The notes under the pieces were generated by a model. It did no database searches. It saw only the letters and a program-made list of their open reading frames with translations, and had not been told where the DNA came from. A program made the position numbers and the translations under genes. Below, one piece after another: positions 51,201 through 63,200 of a stretch of DNA of 64,000 bases; position 1 is the stretch's first letter, and each line of letters begins with the position of its first letter. Origin of the DNA: Rhynchonema sp. JSB1_4 (taxonomy: Eukaryota > Nematoda > Chromadorea > Monhysterida > Xyalidae); contig JASAMV010006442.1 in the NCBI GenBank assembly GCA_030248065.1, positions 1-64,000 on the forward strand, written 5' to 3'.

Positions 51201-54200
51201 ATCCATTAACGGTGGTGATGAACGTAAACTGTAATTATCATGACTCATGGCGACATTTTTAGTGTCGATCCGTCGACCTATGTTAATCCTACTTTCATTC
51301 TCGAAACACTGCTGGCTCGCTATGGCTTTAAGATATTAGAGGTTGCAAAGCCCACAAATGAAAAACTGAGTCCGCAGCCGGCGTCGTCAAGAATGCTTAC
51401 ATTGCATACATACACAGGATAACCAAAAAATTGCGGAAACACTTTTGTGAGGCTAGGTCGGTCTGGGCCGTGATATTAACTATAGAGCCTTTAGTATTGT
51501 ATTCGAAAGCCTAGGCGATCTATCCTTTTGTGTTAAACTTTGGACTCCTCACGTGCTTCGGTGATTGAGTTACGGAGCCTTGAAGCAGGTCGGTGCCAAA
51601 TTAGCCTGCTTTCAAACACTTGCAAAAACATCGTGCGAACAAGCGTCCTTCACAAAAATTTCCTCAGTTCATTCGCCGAAGGATTTGACCACACGAAATT
51701 TTAACGCAAAAAAACTAGATGGCCTACGCTTTCCAGGTACAACAACGGCTGAGTTTGCGGACGGAAAAAACCGGTTTCTTCGTAAAAAAAAACGAAAAAA
51801 ACGGGTCCATTTTTGGATCGAACATAAGTTTTGTGAAAAAAACGGGCAACATTTTGTCCAACTTATGACAAAAATGACGTTCTTGACCCCCATTTTTCAA
51901 CATTCTGGAGGTTCGTCAAAGCCGAAGTGCCATCTGGAGGCTAGAACCAATGTAATTTGGAGAGTTTGCGCAGTTTCTATGTCCTCAGTGGCGCATAGCG
52001 TCTTTACACTATGCTTCACATCAGTTTTTGGGTTCAAAATTTATTATTATTTATTAGTACCTGTTATTTAGTACTGGAAATTTATCCTCTGGAAATTGTT
52101 CGGTTTTCGCTTTTTTTCGTTTATTTTCACAAAATATAAACAACCGGTTTTTTCACAACTACACGGCTGAGATCTGGACTCACAAATGGGTTTCCATGTT
52201 TGTTGGGTTACCCTGTACATACTGTATACGTATAACTCTGATGCCAATCAAGTCAACCACAAAAAGCAGGTCTTATTTTGAAGCAACACTGTTCACGGCG
52301 TGCAAATATGCAAATATGTTGTATTCTGAACCCAAACCCCTTATGCCACAATTCACAGCAACTTTGTGTTGTCTATGAAAAATACTCACAAAACAAGCCA
52401 ATAATCGTGCTTGCACAATGTCAAAAGTGTTCGAATGCTGCACCGTTTTTCACATCTTTCTGACAAGCAAGTTCTTGTTTGTCATTCACACAAATCATAT
52501 TTCTCACCTACATAGGTGCCATCTCGAGGTTTGGTACATACATATACCAGTATCCTTGTGCGTTGGAAGATGACCTATTGTGCCTGATGTAACCCTTCAG
52601 CCCTTTTTTTGATAACAATTATAGCAACAAATTGGCTTGCGGTGTTCGTTAGAACATCAAGCTCGTGCTACGGTTGGATGAACACATGGAAGTTGATATC
52701 CTTGCCATTTTTTCTGCCGCTGGATTCAGTGTAGGTAGCAGCCAGCATCACAAGGTACGCGCTTCTCATTTGCGCACCCACGCTCTCGCAGCGAAACTTA
52801 AGCCATAACATTGTTACACTTGTTTGACGCTAATGATATGGTAATTATGTCCCACTCTGATGGAAAGGATACTGCAGGAATACGCCACTGGCGGACAGAC
52901 TGCGCACGTTTTAATGCGCTTTGAAGCTCATCAACATCAGATTACATGCATAGCATTGTATACGATACATTAGGGGCGTCGTTATACGCACAGTGAGTGG
53001 CCTGGCAATCGTGTTCATACTACATACATGGCGGTGAAATTCATCTATCCAAATTCTGATCCTGTATACAATAACCCTAACGAAGTGCGAAAAAATGAGA
53101 GCGAAACACGCGCGTCTTCCGACTGCGTGTGCTGCTTTCCAGCAAATTAACTGCGAGAAGAACATGGTCGGATCGGCATGGACGTATGTATTACCGATCT
53201 ATAGCACAATATGACATCACATGCAGATATTCCGACTCCGACACCGATGGTGCCGGTATGCGAGCTTATTTCAAAGATGTACATGTAGCACACGAACAAA
53301 GGCCGATAGATATTGGGTATTTTGGAATCATTATGTGCATCATTAAGTTAGCAGCACCCAACAGAATGCATTACAGCAGGCAACTACAGTCTGGTGAAAC
53401 TGACATTCATCCCCGCCGAGAGGTAGGTGCACGAATACCACCGCAGCGCAATGATGCTGTTTTGGCATTACACCAGAGACATTTTTGCACGTCCTCTAGG
53501 TACCGTACATCCGGCCTGCCTCTCTTATCAGTCGCAAGAGGATTAGCGGTAATGCGCCACCAACTACATACCTAGCGTGCCATGCAGTTATTATAGGTAT
53601 AGTTCAGCAGAGGCCGACCAACAATGCCAGATCTTAGCAGCTATGTACCGCCTCTTTCGCTGTTACGCGCGGCAACGGCAATGAATCCATCTTAAAAATT
53701 CGATTGACACGATTAATCCTCTGGCCCAGTCTTCAGATTATAACATAATTAGGCGCGTTCGCGTTCCATAACCGGCCTGGATCTCTGTGTGGGTGGTGCA
53801 CGAGCACCAGCTGCCTTGATTCTAGTTCAGAATCCCTGGATGTCCTCTACAAAGTTCATTTTTTTCCTCTAACAACATCACAGCTACAGTAAGACGAACT
53901 GTCTCGGTAGCACCGCGACAGCGTCACTTGTTGAGAAACGTCTGAATTCCAGATGGTATGGACGAGTTCGCAATCTCGTCATGTGGCTATACCTGCCTGA
54001 TATCTGACGTCACATTTTAGGTGGCTGGACTGAACCCCAGTTCTGGAACAGCAATTGCATGCGTAACAGTCTGGCTGGCCAGACCATAGGGAATAGGCGC
54101 AGCAAAGTATACATTGATATGCCAATGTCTATGAGACAGGCACATTGTCATCGGTATGGCTTGGCCAGATTACAGATATGGGAACATATACATGTACAGT

Positions 54201-57200
54201 AGACAGCGCAAAACGTACATATCCATAATCCCATGCTATTGGAAACCACAGCTGCGAATAAAATGTTTCCGGCCTTCCGACACATGAACCAGAACAAAAA
54301 ACATAACCCATTCATTGTCGAACTGATGACAGATTCTATCTACATACGTATCTAACGAACATTGGCGCGTGGCCATTATATCAGCCGTTTTGTATTTTTT
54401 TTGTGCGACCCCACCCTTGGGACCGGCATCGAATCAGAATTTTAGCAGTGGTTGCTCCTGTACCCAATAACCAATTAAAACCGTTTGTTGCATTCTTCCG
54501 AATAGGATCTCTTCAGCAAACAGTGTCGTTTAATCCGAAAAGAAGCCCAAAGCGCCCAACAGACTTGAACCGCTTTTTGCGTCCGACAAAAACTGTCGCA
54601 ACTACATACAACATTGGAAGCTTCATCTATAGTTATGATGAACATGCATGCGGCTTCCTTTTTATAGCTGAGTGTTCCAAATCTGAACGCACAGCATTGC
54701 TTGCCCGCTGGTAAACGTCAGTCGCAACCCAGCCTGGGAGCGGACTTTCTGAGAATCACTTAGTCTGCTGCTGCTGGGTTGTACGACGACGTTTAAGGCC
54801 AGCCTTTCACATAGCAATAATCCTACGATCATAACCGTCTCAATAATCAATCGCTCACGATGAGATTTCATGACCGCTGTGAATTTCAGAATTTCAGTTC
54901 ACCGTTATTCTTGCTGTGAAGTTCACCATCACCATAAAAGTGCACAGTACTTCCCTGGTTACAAATCACAGCCGGCAGGCGCCACCAAAAAGCCTAAGCA
55001 TAGATCTTATAGTGCTCATAAAACCTGGCTCGCTTATCGGCACCGCCAAGTTAGCGTAATAATAAGCATAAATCGACAGTTGATAAATTGACATGGCGCA
55101 TTCGTGAGACCTTGATGAGTGTGGGCTGAGATTAATAGTGGATGTGCGATTGTTACCCCGCACCAAGTTGGCAGTCAGAACCCACTTGGAACCAGAGCTT
55201 GCCTGACCATCACTCGGTGCTGCAAGGTGCTGTATGAGCTTAGCCATATACTAAGTAGGTACTACTCGGGCACTTTCAAGACAGACACGGGTGGTCTTTG
55301 ATAACCAGCCCGAGCACGACCTAACTGACCGTTCAAAACGATGACGAACGAGCTGTGCGACTAGAATTGACGTCGCGTTTTTGTTTTTCTAGCCTATCAT
55401 GAGAGGGCAATCGATCATATCTCGCCAGCCGACAAAGCAAGGCAATAAAATCAAAAGTGCCTTTCTAGCTTGTATTTTAACAGCACGGACAGAGCCAGCC
55501 GTTTGAAGAAAATTTCGGAGAGGTGGCCTTTTTTACCGTGATTGTTTTTTCAGCATTTTGCCATGATTGTTTTTTTTCGATGAGCACAGCATTCATCAGG
55601 ACATTATGTTTCTGTAGTCCACGTCTGATTGACTGACATGGGTGGTATTTGATTTTCAGCAGTCTTCCAGCCAGGCAGGACTGCATAGTTTCGTCATACT
55701 AGTTATTAAGTTCGTTTCATTGAGATTACATACTGTAGGTAGGCAGGTCGAACACCAGTTTTTTAGCCGATTTAATTTTCTTGTCCCGACACTTTACTGC
55801 CAGGCTATAGAGCCATGAGATTGTAGCTTTGACAGAATAACGCAGAGGAAACTGCTTCTCTTGTTGTAAGATGTTACTATAGTTGCCACAGCTTCATAAT
55901 TATCGGGAGGACAAATACACATACCTACCTATACCAGCGTCAAGTATAGCACAATCCATAACAGGACCCATAAAATTCAACAAAGACTTAGAGCAAGCAA
56001 GCAAGTAACCGAACGGAAGTCGATTCCTATGCGCTAGCTCAACACCCGGTCAGTTGTTGTCTATGGAAAGCAAGTATGTACAATGTTCACTAATTTAGTA
56101 CCAACCAGCCATAATGGATCAACTTGGGTATTATTCGCCTTTTCACGCGTTATCTAGTGCCCACTCGATATCAAACTGATTAACACACGCTAGGAAAGTT
56201 CAGGCACATTCTCATTATGTTCCGCTTTGATGTTGATAGTGACTGACTGACAACTATACTTGCATAGGTTGTCTTGTCACAACTTTGCCGCTGAGAAAAA
56301 AAGGTCGAAACGATCAGTTGAATCTCTAAACCATGACCAATTTGCGTTTGTGCCAGGCCGCCACACGCACATTCTGTCAGATATACAGCACCAGAACGCT
56401 GGCAGTAAAACAGCGTCAAGTGGTACTTACCAGAATCGAGCAGGCTCCAGGAGTGCACCTGAGTGAAACCTGCTCGTCAGCTGAACACACACGCGGCACA
56501 AACAATGCCGATAGCGATAAGCATTTGTCGGCGAAATGATGGTAGAGATTTCAGTGTTTTTCAGTGCCGCAATTCAGTGCGAGAAAACCACTTGTGTCGA
56601 CCGACCATAACGCACATGTGCCCTTATCCCATAAACCTAAACTACCAGAATGTGTTAAGGCGGTGGTTATTCGTGCCAGGGGATATTCAGCAGCTGTAAC
56701 AGCCCTATAAGTGCGGAAAGTCAGTTTATGTTATTAGCCAGTGAACATCCATATTTTCGGCTGGGTGGATTATACGCATATCGCGTTACGGTATTACGAT
56801 TTATCCCTTGCGGCTTGTAACTTCCATGCTTACTGCAAAAACAAAATGAATGAATAAACCGTAGTCCTGTGGAGACATGAAGGATGATCCGTAGTATAGA
56901 TATGAACACATCGTATAATATCGATCGAACAGCGGTAAACAAAAAAGCCATGTTCGAGTCATCCTTCCTAGCCGCATTACAATTCATCGGTGCATAATCA
57001 TAACACTAAACTTTTAATAGGGAGCTTGCTTTTAAAATTTGTTAAAGATTCTGTAAAATCGGGATACTACAGAAACAGATACATAATGCAGTGCTTGTGT
57101 TGTTACCGTATCAACCCCATTCATTAATTACTTGCCTCGCAAGAGGCCACAAAACAACAGCTAGTAGAACAAATACGCTTTCTATTACCCGGGGCAGTGG

Positions 57201-60200
57201 GTTTCGAACTAAAATTTATGCAAGGCAATTATAGTCCGCCGGGCGTATCGCGAGCGTCACACATCCAGGGACGTTTCTCCCTTGAGGATGATTTGCGTTT
57301 TTCGCAAAAAGGCCACACACCTCACTTCTCCACATTTCATAGCAAAGATTAGCTTTGTGATCCATTACCGGGGCTCGTTTACATAATCATTTAAATAATT
57401 TTGAGTACCACTGGACATAGAACCAGATCTTGCACGTGTCAGCCTCGGCAACTGACCCATTTTCTGCTCGTGTTCCCCTAACAAGCCATTTGTTCCGACA
57501 GGGTGTTCCAAGGTAGCTTGAACAAACAGTCGGAACCAGGGCTTTTAGCAGTGAACAATTGTTCTTGCGCAAGTGATTTTGTTTGCAGGAACAATGAGAC
57601 GAAAGCTATAGGATTTCAGTTCTGCGTGGTCTTCGTGCGATCTTCCTGAAACCCCACGCGTTCCAATGCAACTGTTATGCATATCGCATTTTTTGTTCGA
57701 AGTATCAACAAACTTGATTGGTGTCGTGCCTGTGTGCATACATCTCAGCCAAACTTTCAGGTATTAGGTTGGGTGATGTACGCTATGATGCAAGTTTCTT
57801 TCGAGCACACAGCAGTACGTACGGAAGCTCAACTGAATGTATTATGTGTCATTTGTTGACTCAGTGTCACCTTACTCTGCCCCAGGAACGTCATATACGC
57901 TAAGTGTGAGCGGCTTCCGTCCGTCTTGGTTTTAGTCAAATCAACGGGTCTGAACTGGACGTTATCGTGCACAACCATCTTTTCATGACAACCATCACCA
58001 GTACCCAATAAAGGGCAATGCATATGGCTCGTAAGACGAGTCCACAAAGTATATGCATACAGCTGGTTGTGACTGGGCGGCGCAACAATAATGATCTCTG
58101 CTCTGTGTCTCTCAGTTTTTCCAGTCGTTGTGGCAGCCACAGAGCAGAAATGCGTTGTGTCAAGATGGCCAAGAGCCAGCCATCCTCCCCTTCAAAAGGA
58201 AGGTGTCCGTCATACGCCCGTCTTCCGTTACGTCTGCTCCATAGACCAAAGAATAACTTGGTCTCGTTGTGTTATGTCGATACTTCTTACATATACCGAC
58301 TTGTCGTAGTACTGTGTGTGACATGTCAGGGGCCTTTTAGTAAATTTTGTTGCTCGTCATCGACGAATTTGGATTCTTTTATTCGTCACCGGACAGTATT
58401 ATTGCTCGTTTGACGAAGAGCTGCTTTGTATTAATTTTCATGTCCGTAAATGCATGTTTCTTGCACTTAACCTTCTTCTGTCATATATTATGAGCTGATG
58501 CGCAAGCAATAAAAGAAATGAAGAGATCAATTTTACCCAAATTAATGCACAACGATGTTCAATCGCGTTTCAATGAAATTTTATCAACACGCATGAGTGC
58601 ACAGAACATAACGACTTGATTTGGGCCCTCAGTGTTCAAATGTCGCTATTTTCGGTGAAGAACTACCCAGATTATCAACATTTGTCTTAGAGGTGGGCTG
58701 GAGGCACAGATAAGGTGGCAGGTTCGTATCCTGACGGTCAATTCGATTAGCTATAAATAACCTCTTGGCGCAGGGCCTAATGGACAACTGTGGTCTACAA
58801 AACTTCCAGTCTCCGCACCAGAGTATAATTAGGGCGACAGCAAATAGGTATACCCACAGAAGTTCAGGACCCACTGCAACCAGTAGTGACGTCGAACACA
58901 TAGGAACAATGAGTGCTTCGGAAAAATGTCACACCAATGCCAGCTAACGCAACGGCACACGCCAACCGGGCGGAGCGCGATTTTTTTACCTTTTTGTTGT
59001 TTGTAAACCACTACCACTATCGCGCGTATCCTTAGGCACTGGAAAAATTTGAAAAATACCGTTTTTTAAAATATCTTTGCCCTAAAATACGCAAGCATAT
59101 GTTCAGCCAAAAATAAAACATCAGCAAACGTTCTTGATCAGCATTAATGAATTTCTATTTGTTCTCGAAAAGTCATCAAAAGCACAAAAGTTCGAACTAG
59201 AATGCCATAATGTCTAGCCTTCGTCACCGTTGTTCGGCCCACGCAGCTCATACGTAACGTAACGTGCGTTCTTGAATTCAAACAATAAACACCCAGTTCT
59301 CGTTCCAAACACCATTTGCCTAAATCCAGGCTTTTCCACCGTTTCAGCTCAAAGCACGGAGTGTGGTGGACCACACATCAGACAGTCATTAGTTGGGTGA
59401 TTGACCTCAACATTGCGCGATGGACCACACTCATGGTTGACTATAACTGCCCTAATGGCATCGCCTGCTTCAGGAAATCCGATTATAATACCACAACCCA
59501 AGTCATAAAATCTAGCCGTCACTGAACCACAACGTTAAACATCAATGAGCCACGGCGGGACTGGACTCGTGCCATTAAATGTGTCCGCCATCGTCAGTCC
59601 ATCGTCAATGGCACTGCAGCCGACCGATCAGTCCAGACACACCGCTGACGAGTCCCTGGCCATCTGGTGGACACTAATCTTGTTGGTGCCAATCGCAGCC
59701 TGTGGTACGATCGGCAACACATTCGTCTGCATCGCCATCTACATCGACAAGCGACTGCAGAATGTCACCAACTACTTTCTGTTCTCTCTGGCGGTCGCTG
59801 ATTTGCTCGTCTGCAGCGTGGTCATCCCGTTGACCATTGCGACTGAGCTCAATTATGGTGAGTTTGAAACTTGCAGTACCATTGGGACAGTTTGGCACAT
59901 TCGTTGTGAGCAAATCTGTTTCTGACATAAGCTTTACAATGAGCCTAAAAGACAACCGATTTACTGGTATTTTTACTTCAGGAGAGTGGTACGGCAACTT
60001 CGTATCTTGTCTATTCTACGTCTACGCGGACGTGTTCCTATGTACCACCAGCATTGTTCACATGTGCGTCATATCACTCGATCGGTATCTGGGCATTAGC
60101 CAACCGCTCAAAATCAGGAACAAATCTCGAACTGTGGTTACGGCGAAAATCGTCTGTGTTTGGGTGGTAACCGTGCTCATTTCGAGCCCGATTCCAGCTT

Positions 60201-63200
60201 TGAGCTGGCATGATCCAAGGAATATTTATCACGAGGTTTGTTGGTTGGGCCTTGTGACTGATCTGTGCTTCACCAACCATCATAACAACTACACTGTCTA
60301 TTCATTCAAACAGATCAGAGCAACTCCTAACATTCCAGCTCCCACCACCCAATCCCCTCAACTCCACAACGACACCATCCCCAATCGAACCCTCCGTGAT
60401 GCAATGTTTCATCATGAATCGATGGTACATGGTGTTCGGCTCGATCTTCGCCTTCCTGATCCCGTTCATAATCATGGCGATCACATACGTGCGAACAACA
60501 GCGTTGCTCAAACAACAAGCCCGCCTGCTGTCAAGTGAGCCACAAGCATCGCCCAGTAATCGACACCGGCACGCGTCGACTGAGTCCCCCAGAAATGGAC
60601 TAAGACGGACGATTACGACCAGGAAGAAAGAGTACGTCCAGTTATGTATTCAGGGCCGTGTCGGAGTTCTTTCACGGCGTGATTCAACCAATGCACTTGT
60701 GTCACAATTGTGTCATTTCAGGAGTCCAAGATTGACACGACGAGCTCCCGGACCTGAGACTGCAGTGGATCCGGACGCAGCGACAGCACTGATTCGATGC
60801 ACACTGTCAACGGAGAGCACAACACCAAACGGCAACGACATCGAATATCTAACACCTCCAGATCCGGGCGGCCGACCACGCCTCCAGAAACGGCACCGAA
60901 CGCAATGGGATCTTCGCGCTCGCACATCGAGTTAGTGTCCCATGGTACATAGGTACTCACTTCACTAAAAACAACCGATGATGGCCCACACACTTCACTA
61001 GAGATTTCCGTCTGTGACACATCTGCAACGGCTCATTCATATTTCATGCAGGCTTCCTCGCATCTCTCGCTCGACGGGGTGCACGATTGACCAACAAATT
61101 CAGCCGATCAGCCGCCGCCCAAGAATTGGCCAACGAAGAGAAAGCGACCAGAGTGCTGGCAGTGGTGTTCGCTTGTTTCTTCGTCTGCTGGACACCGTTC
61201 TTCGTCATCAACTTCCTGGTTGGTAGGATTATCAATACATTGAATTAAGTTCTTCCTTGATTTCGGAACAGTTGCATTTCTCAAATCAACCAGTTGAATC
61301 GTGCACCCAATTTCAGGTGGGTTTCTGCGGTGACACCTGCACTCCACCATCCAGTGTCATGACGACAGCACTATGGCTTGGTTACATATCGAGCACGCTT
61401 AATCCACTGATCTACACAACGTTCAATCGTCGATTTCGACAAACTTTTTACCAAATTGCTCGGTGCGACTTGAGTATCAGCAGAAGGCAATCGCGTGTAG
61501 AGATGATGCGACAGCGACAATACGCTAACAGTGCTGCGGGTCAGCTGATGTTTCACTTCTTTTTACCTGACAGTTCTGGGTCGCGGAGTTCCAGCGCGTG
61601 TGCTGCGTTTAATGTCAATTTCACAAACAATTGAATATTTTTATCGTGCTTTTGCAAAAAAATTTCTTTCAAGGGCTAAACCACAAACTGCAACCAGTGC
61701 AGCAGCAGCAGGTCGAAATTCATGCTGGTTTGTCGATTGCCGAGTTCCAGTGTTGTCAGTCAGTGTAGTTCCTGTTCCTGATCCGGCATTGACACTAGTG
61801 TACCTTCCCCTTTTTGGAGGGGAGATTAGTGTACCCTTTGTGGGGGAAGGTGGAAGACCCAAATTCAGGAAAAGTCACTTTTGGGTGTAGAACGTTTGAC
61901 CTATTTTGCCCCTTTTGGGGAAAAATTTCATAAAAAGTGTATTGTGGCGACTTTTGACAACAATATTAACTTAAAAGCCAGGTATTTTGCCTAAAAATGC
62001 CTATTTTGGACAACGATTGGGGAAATTAGACCACCCGGCCGGAAGTGAAATTAGTGTACCTTAGGGGGAACCCCCTCCCCCAGGAACTGCACTGAGTGTT
62101 GTCACGCATTCTTTCATCTCTCCGATTGGCCTACTCCACCAGTATCTCCAAGGCTTTCGCTATTGGCTGTTTTCTGGATGGTGTTCAGAAACAATAACGC
62201 ATGAGGGAGAAGAATTGGGCTTGGGAGAAATTCACCAACGCATGGGCACTGCTAGATTTCGGTTCTACTGAAGCTGCGAAAAAACACAGAAACATACACA
62301 ATGAAACATCACTTATCCATTCAGGTTTGACGAGGTACGGCAGTTACAACAACACCTCTACGTCATGGCGAGTTCGAAAGGCAACCAACCCAGGTGTCAA
62401 TGTCAATGACGAACCACCAGTCAAAAGCTTGATCGTACCAGAACTAAGTGATCCAAATTCCACGAGTGCACCAGGTACGCACGCCCACTGCGTTCGATTC
62501 TTACTAAGCACGAACTGTTATTGATACATAGTGAATGAAATTTGCAATTTTTTGTGAGTGCAAGAAGCATTTTGCACTTTTTCGCGTGTGACCACAAAAT
62601 GTCATCATGATCAAATACCGAACATGGTGCAAGAGACCAATACTTCTTTTACTGATTCAGATCTGACCATCCATGTTACGAAAACGTTGCTCAAAACCAA
62701 GCGCAGTCTTGGCGGAGCAGCCAACAACAACGAGGACCTATCCCGGATCGTCGAGGTTGACAATGAGACACAGGGCACACTCAAGGATGAACACAGAACA
62801 AAGCCAAAAACAGTGACGAACAGCAACAACAACAACATTAGCCAATCAGCATTGACCAACGGTGACAAGCAGCCAATCAACGAGACCGCCGATCAAACTC
62901 AGCAGCCAATCAGCGAACAACAGGAATCGACAATCCCGAACAAAATGCAATCCAAAGAAAACTCCGCCGATGACATAAGCGTTCAGGACGTGTTCGTGAC
63001 AGTGCCCGCTCTGAAATGGTACAGTCCGGCGCACACGAGCTCCCTGGGTGCTCACGAATCGAAGAACAAGATTTGGAAGCCTCAATCCAAATCGTTCGAA
63101 TTGCCCATCAACTCAGGACCAAAATACCGACATTCACTTGCGAGCATTCCAAATTTTAAGCTTTATGGCGAGGAAAGTACGGTTTAATGACATGTCTGCC

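Noticed and set aside
51565..52071. 168-codon open frame inside the PSMD1 intron
   Set aside because: No recognisable domain, low-complexity Lys-rich run from an A-rich stretch, no splice partner.
58710..58745. GGTTCGTATCC, like a tRNA T-loop
   Set aside because: No matching acceptor, D-arm or anticodon arm at the right distance.
60339..60935. Longer open frame running through 60632-60935 in the receptor
   Set aside because: The GTACGT donor at 60632 and acceptor CTGCAG at 60765 give a different, better frame with Ser/Arg-rich loop sequence and correct phase into TM6.
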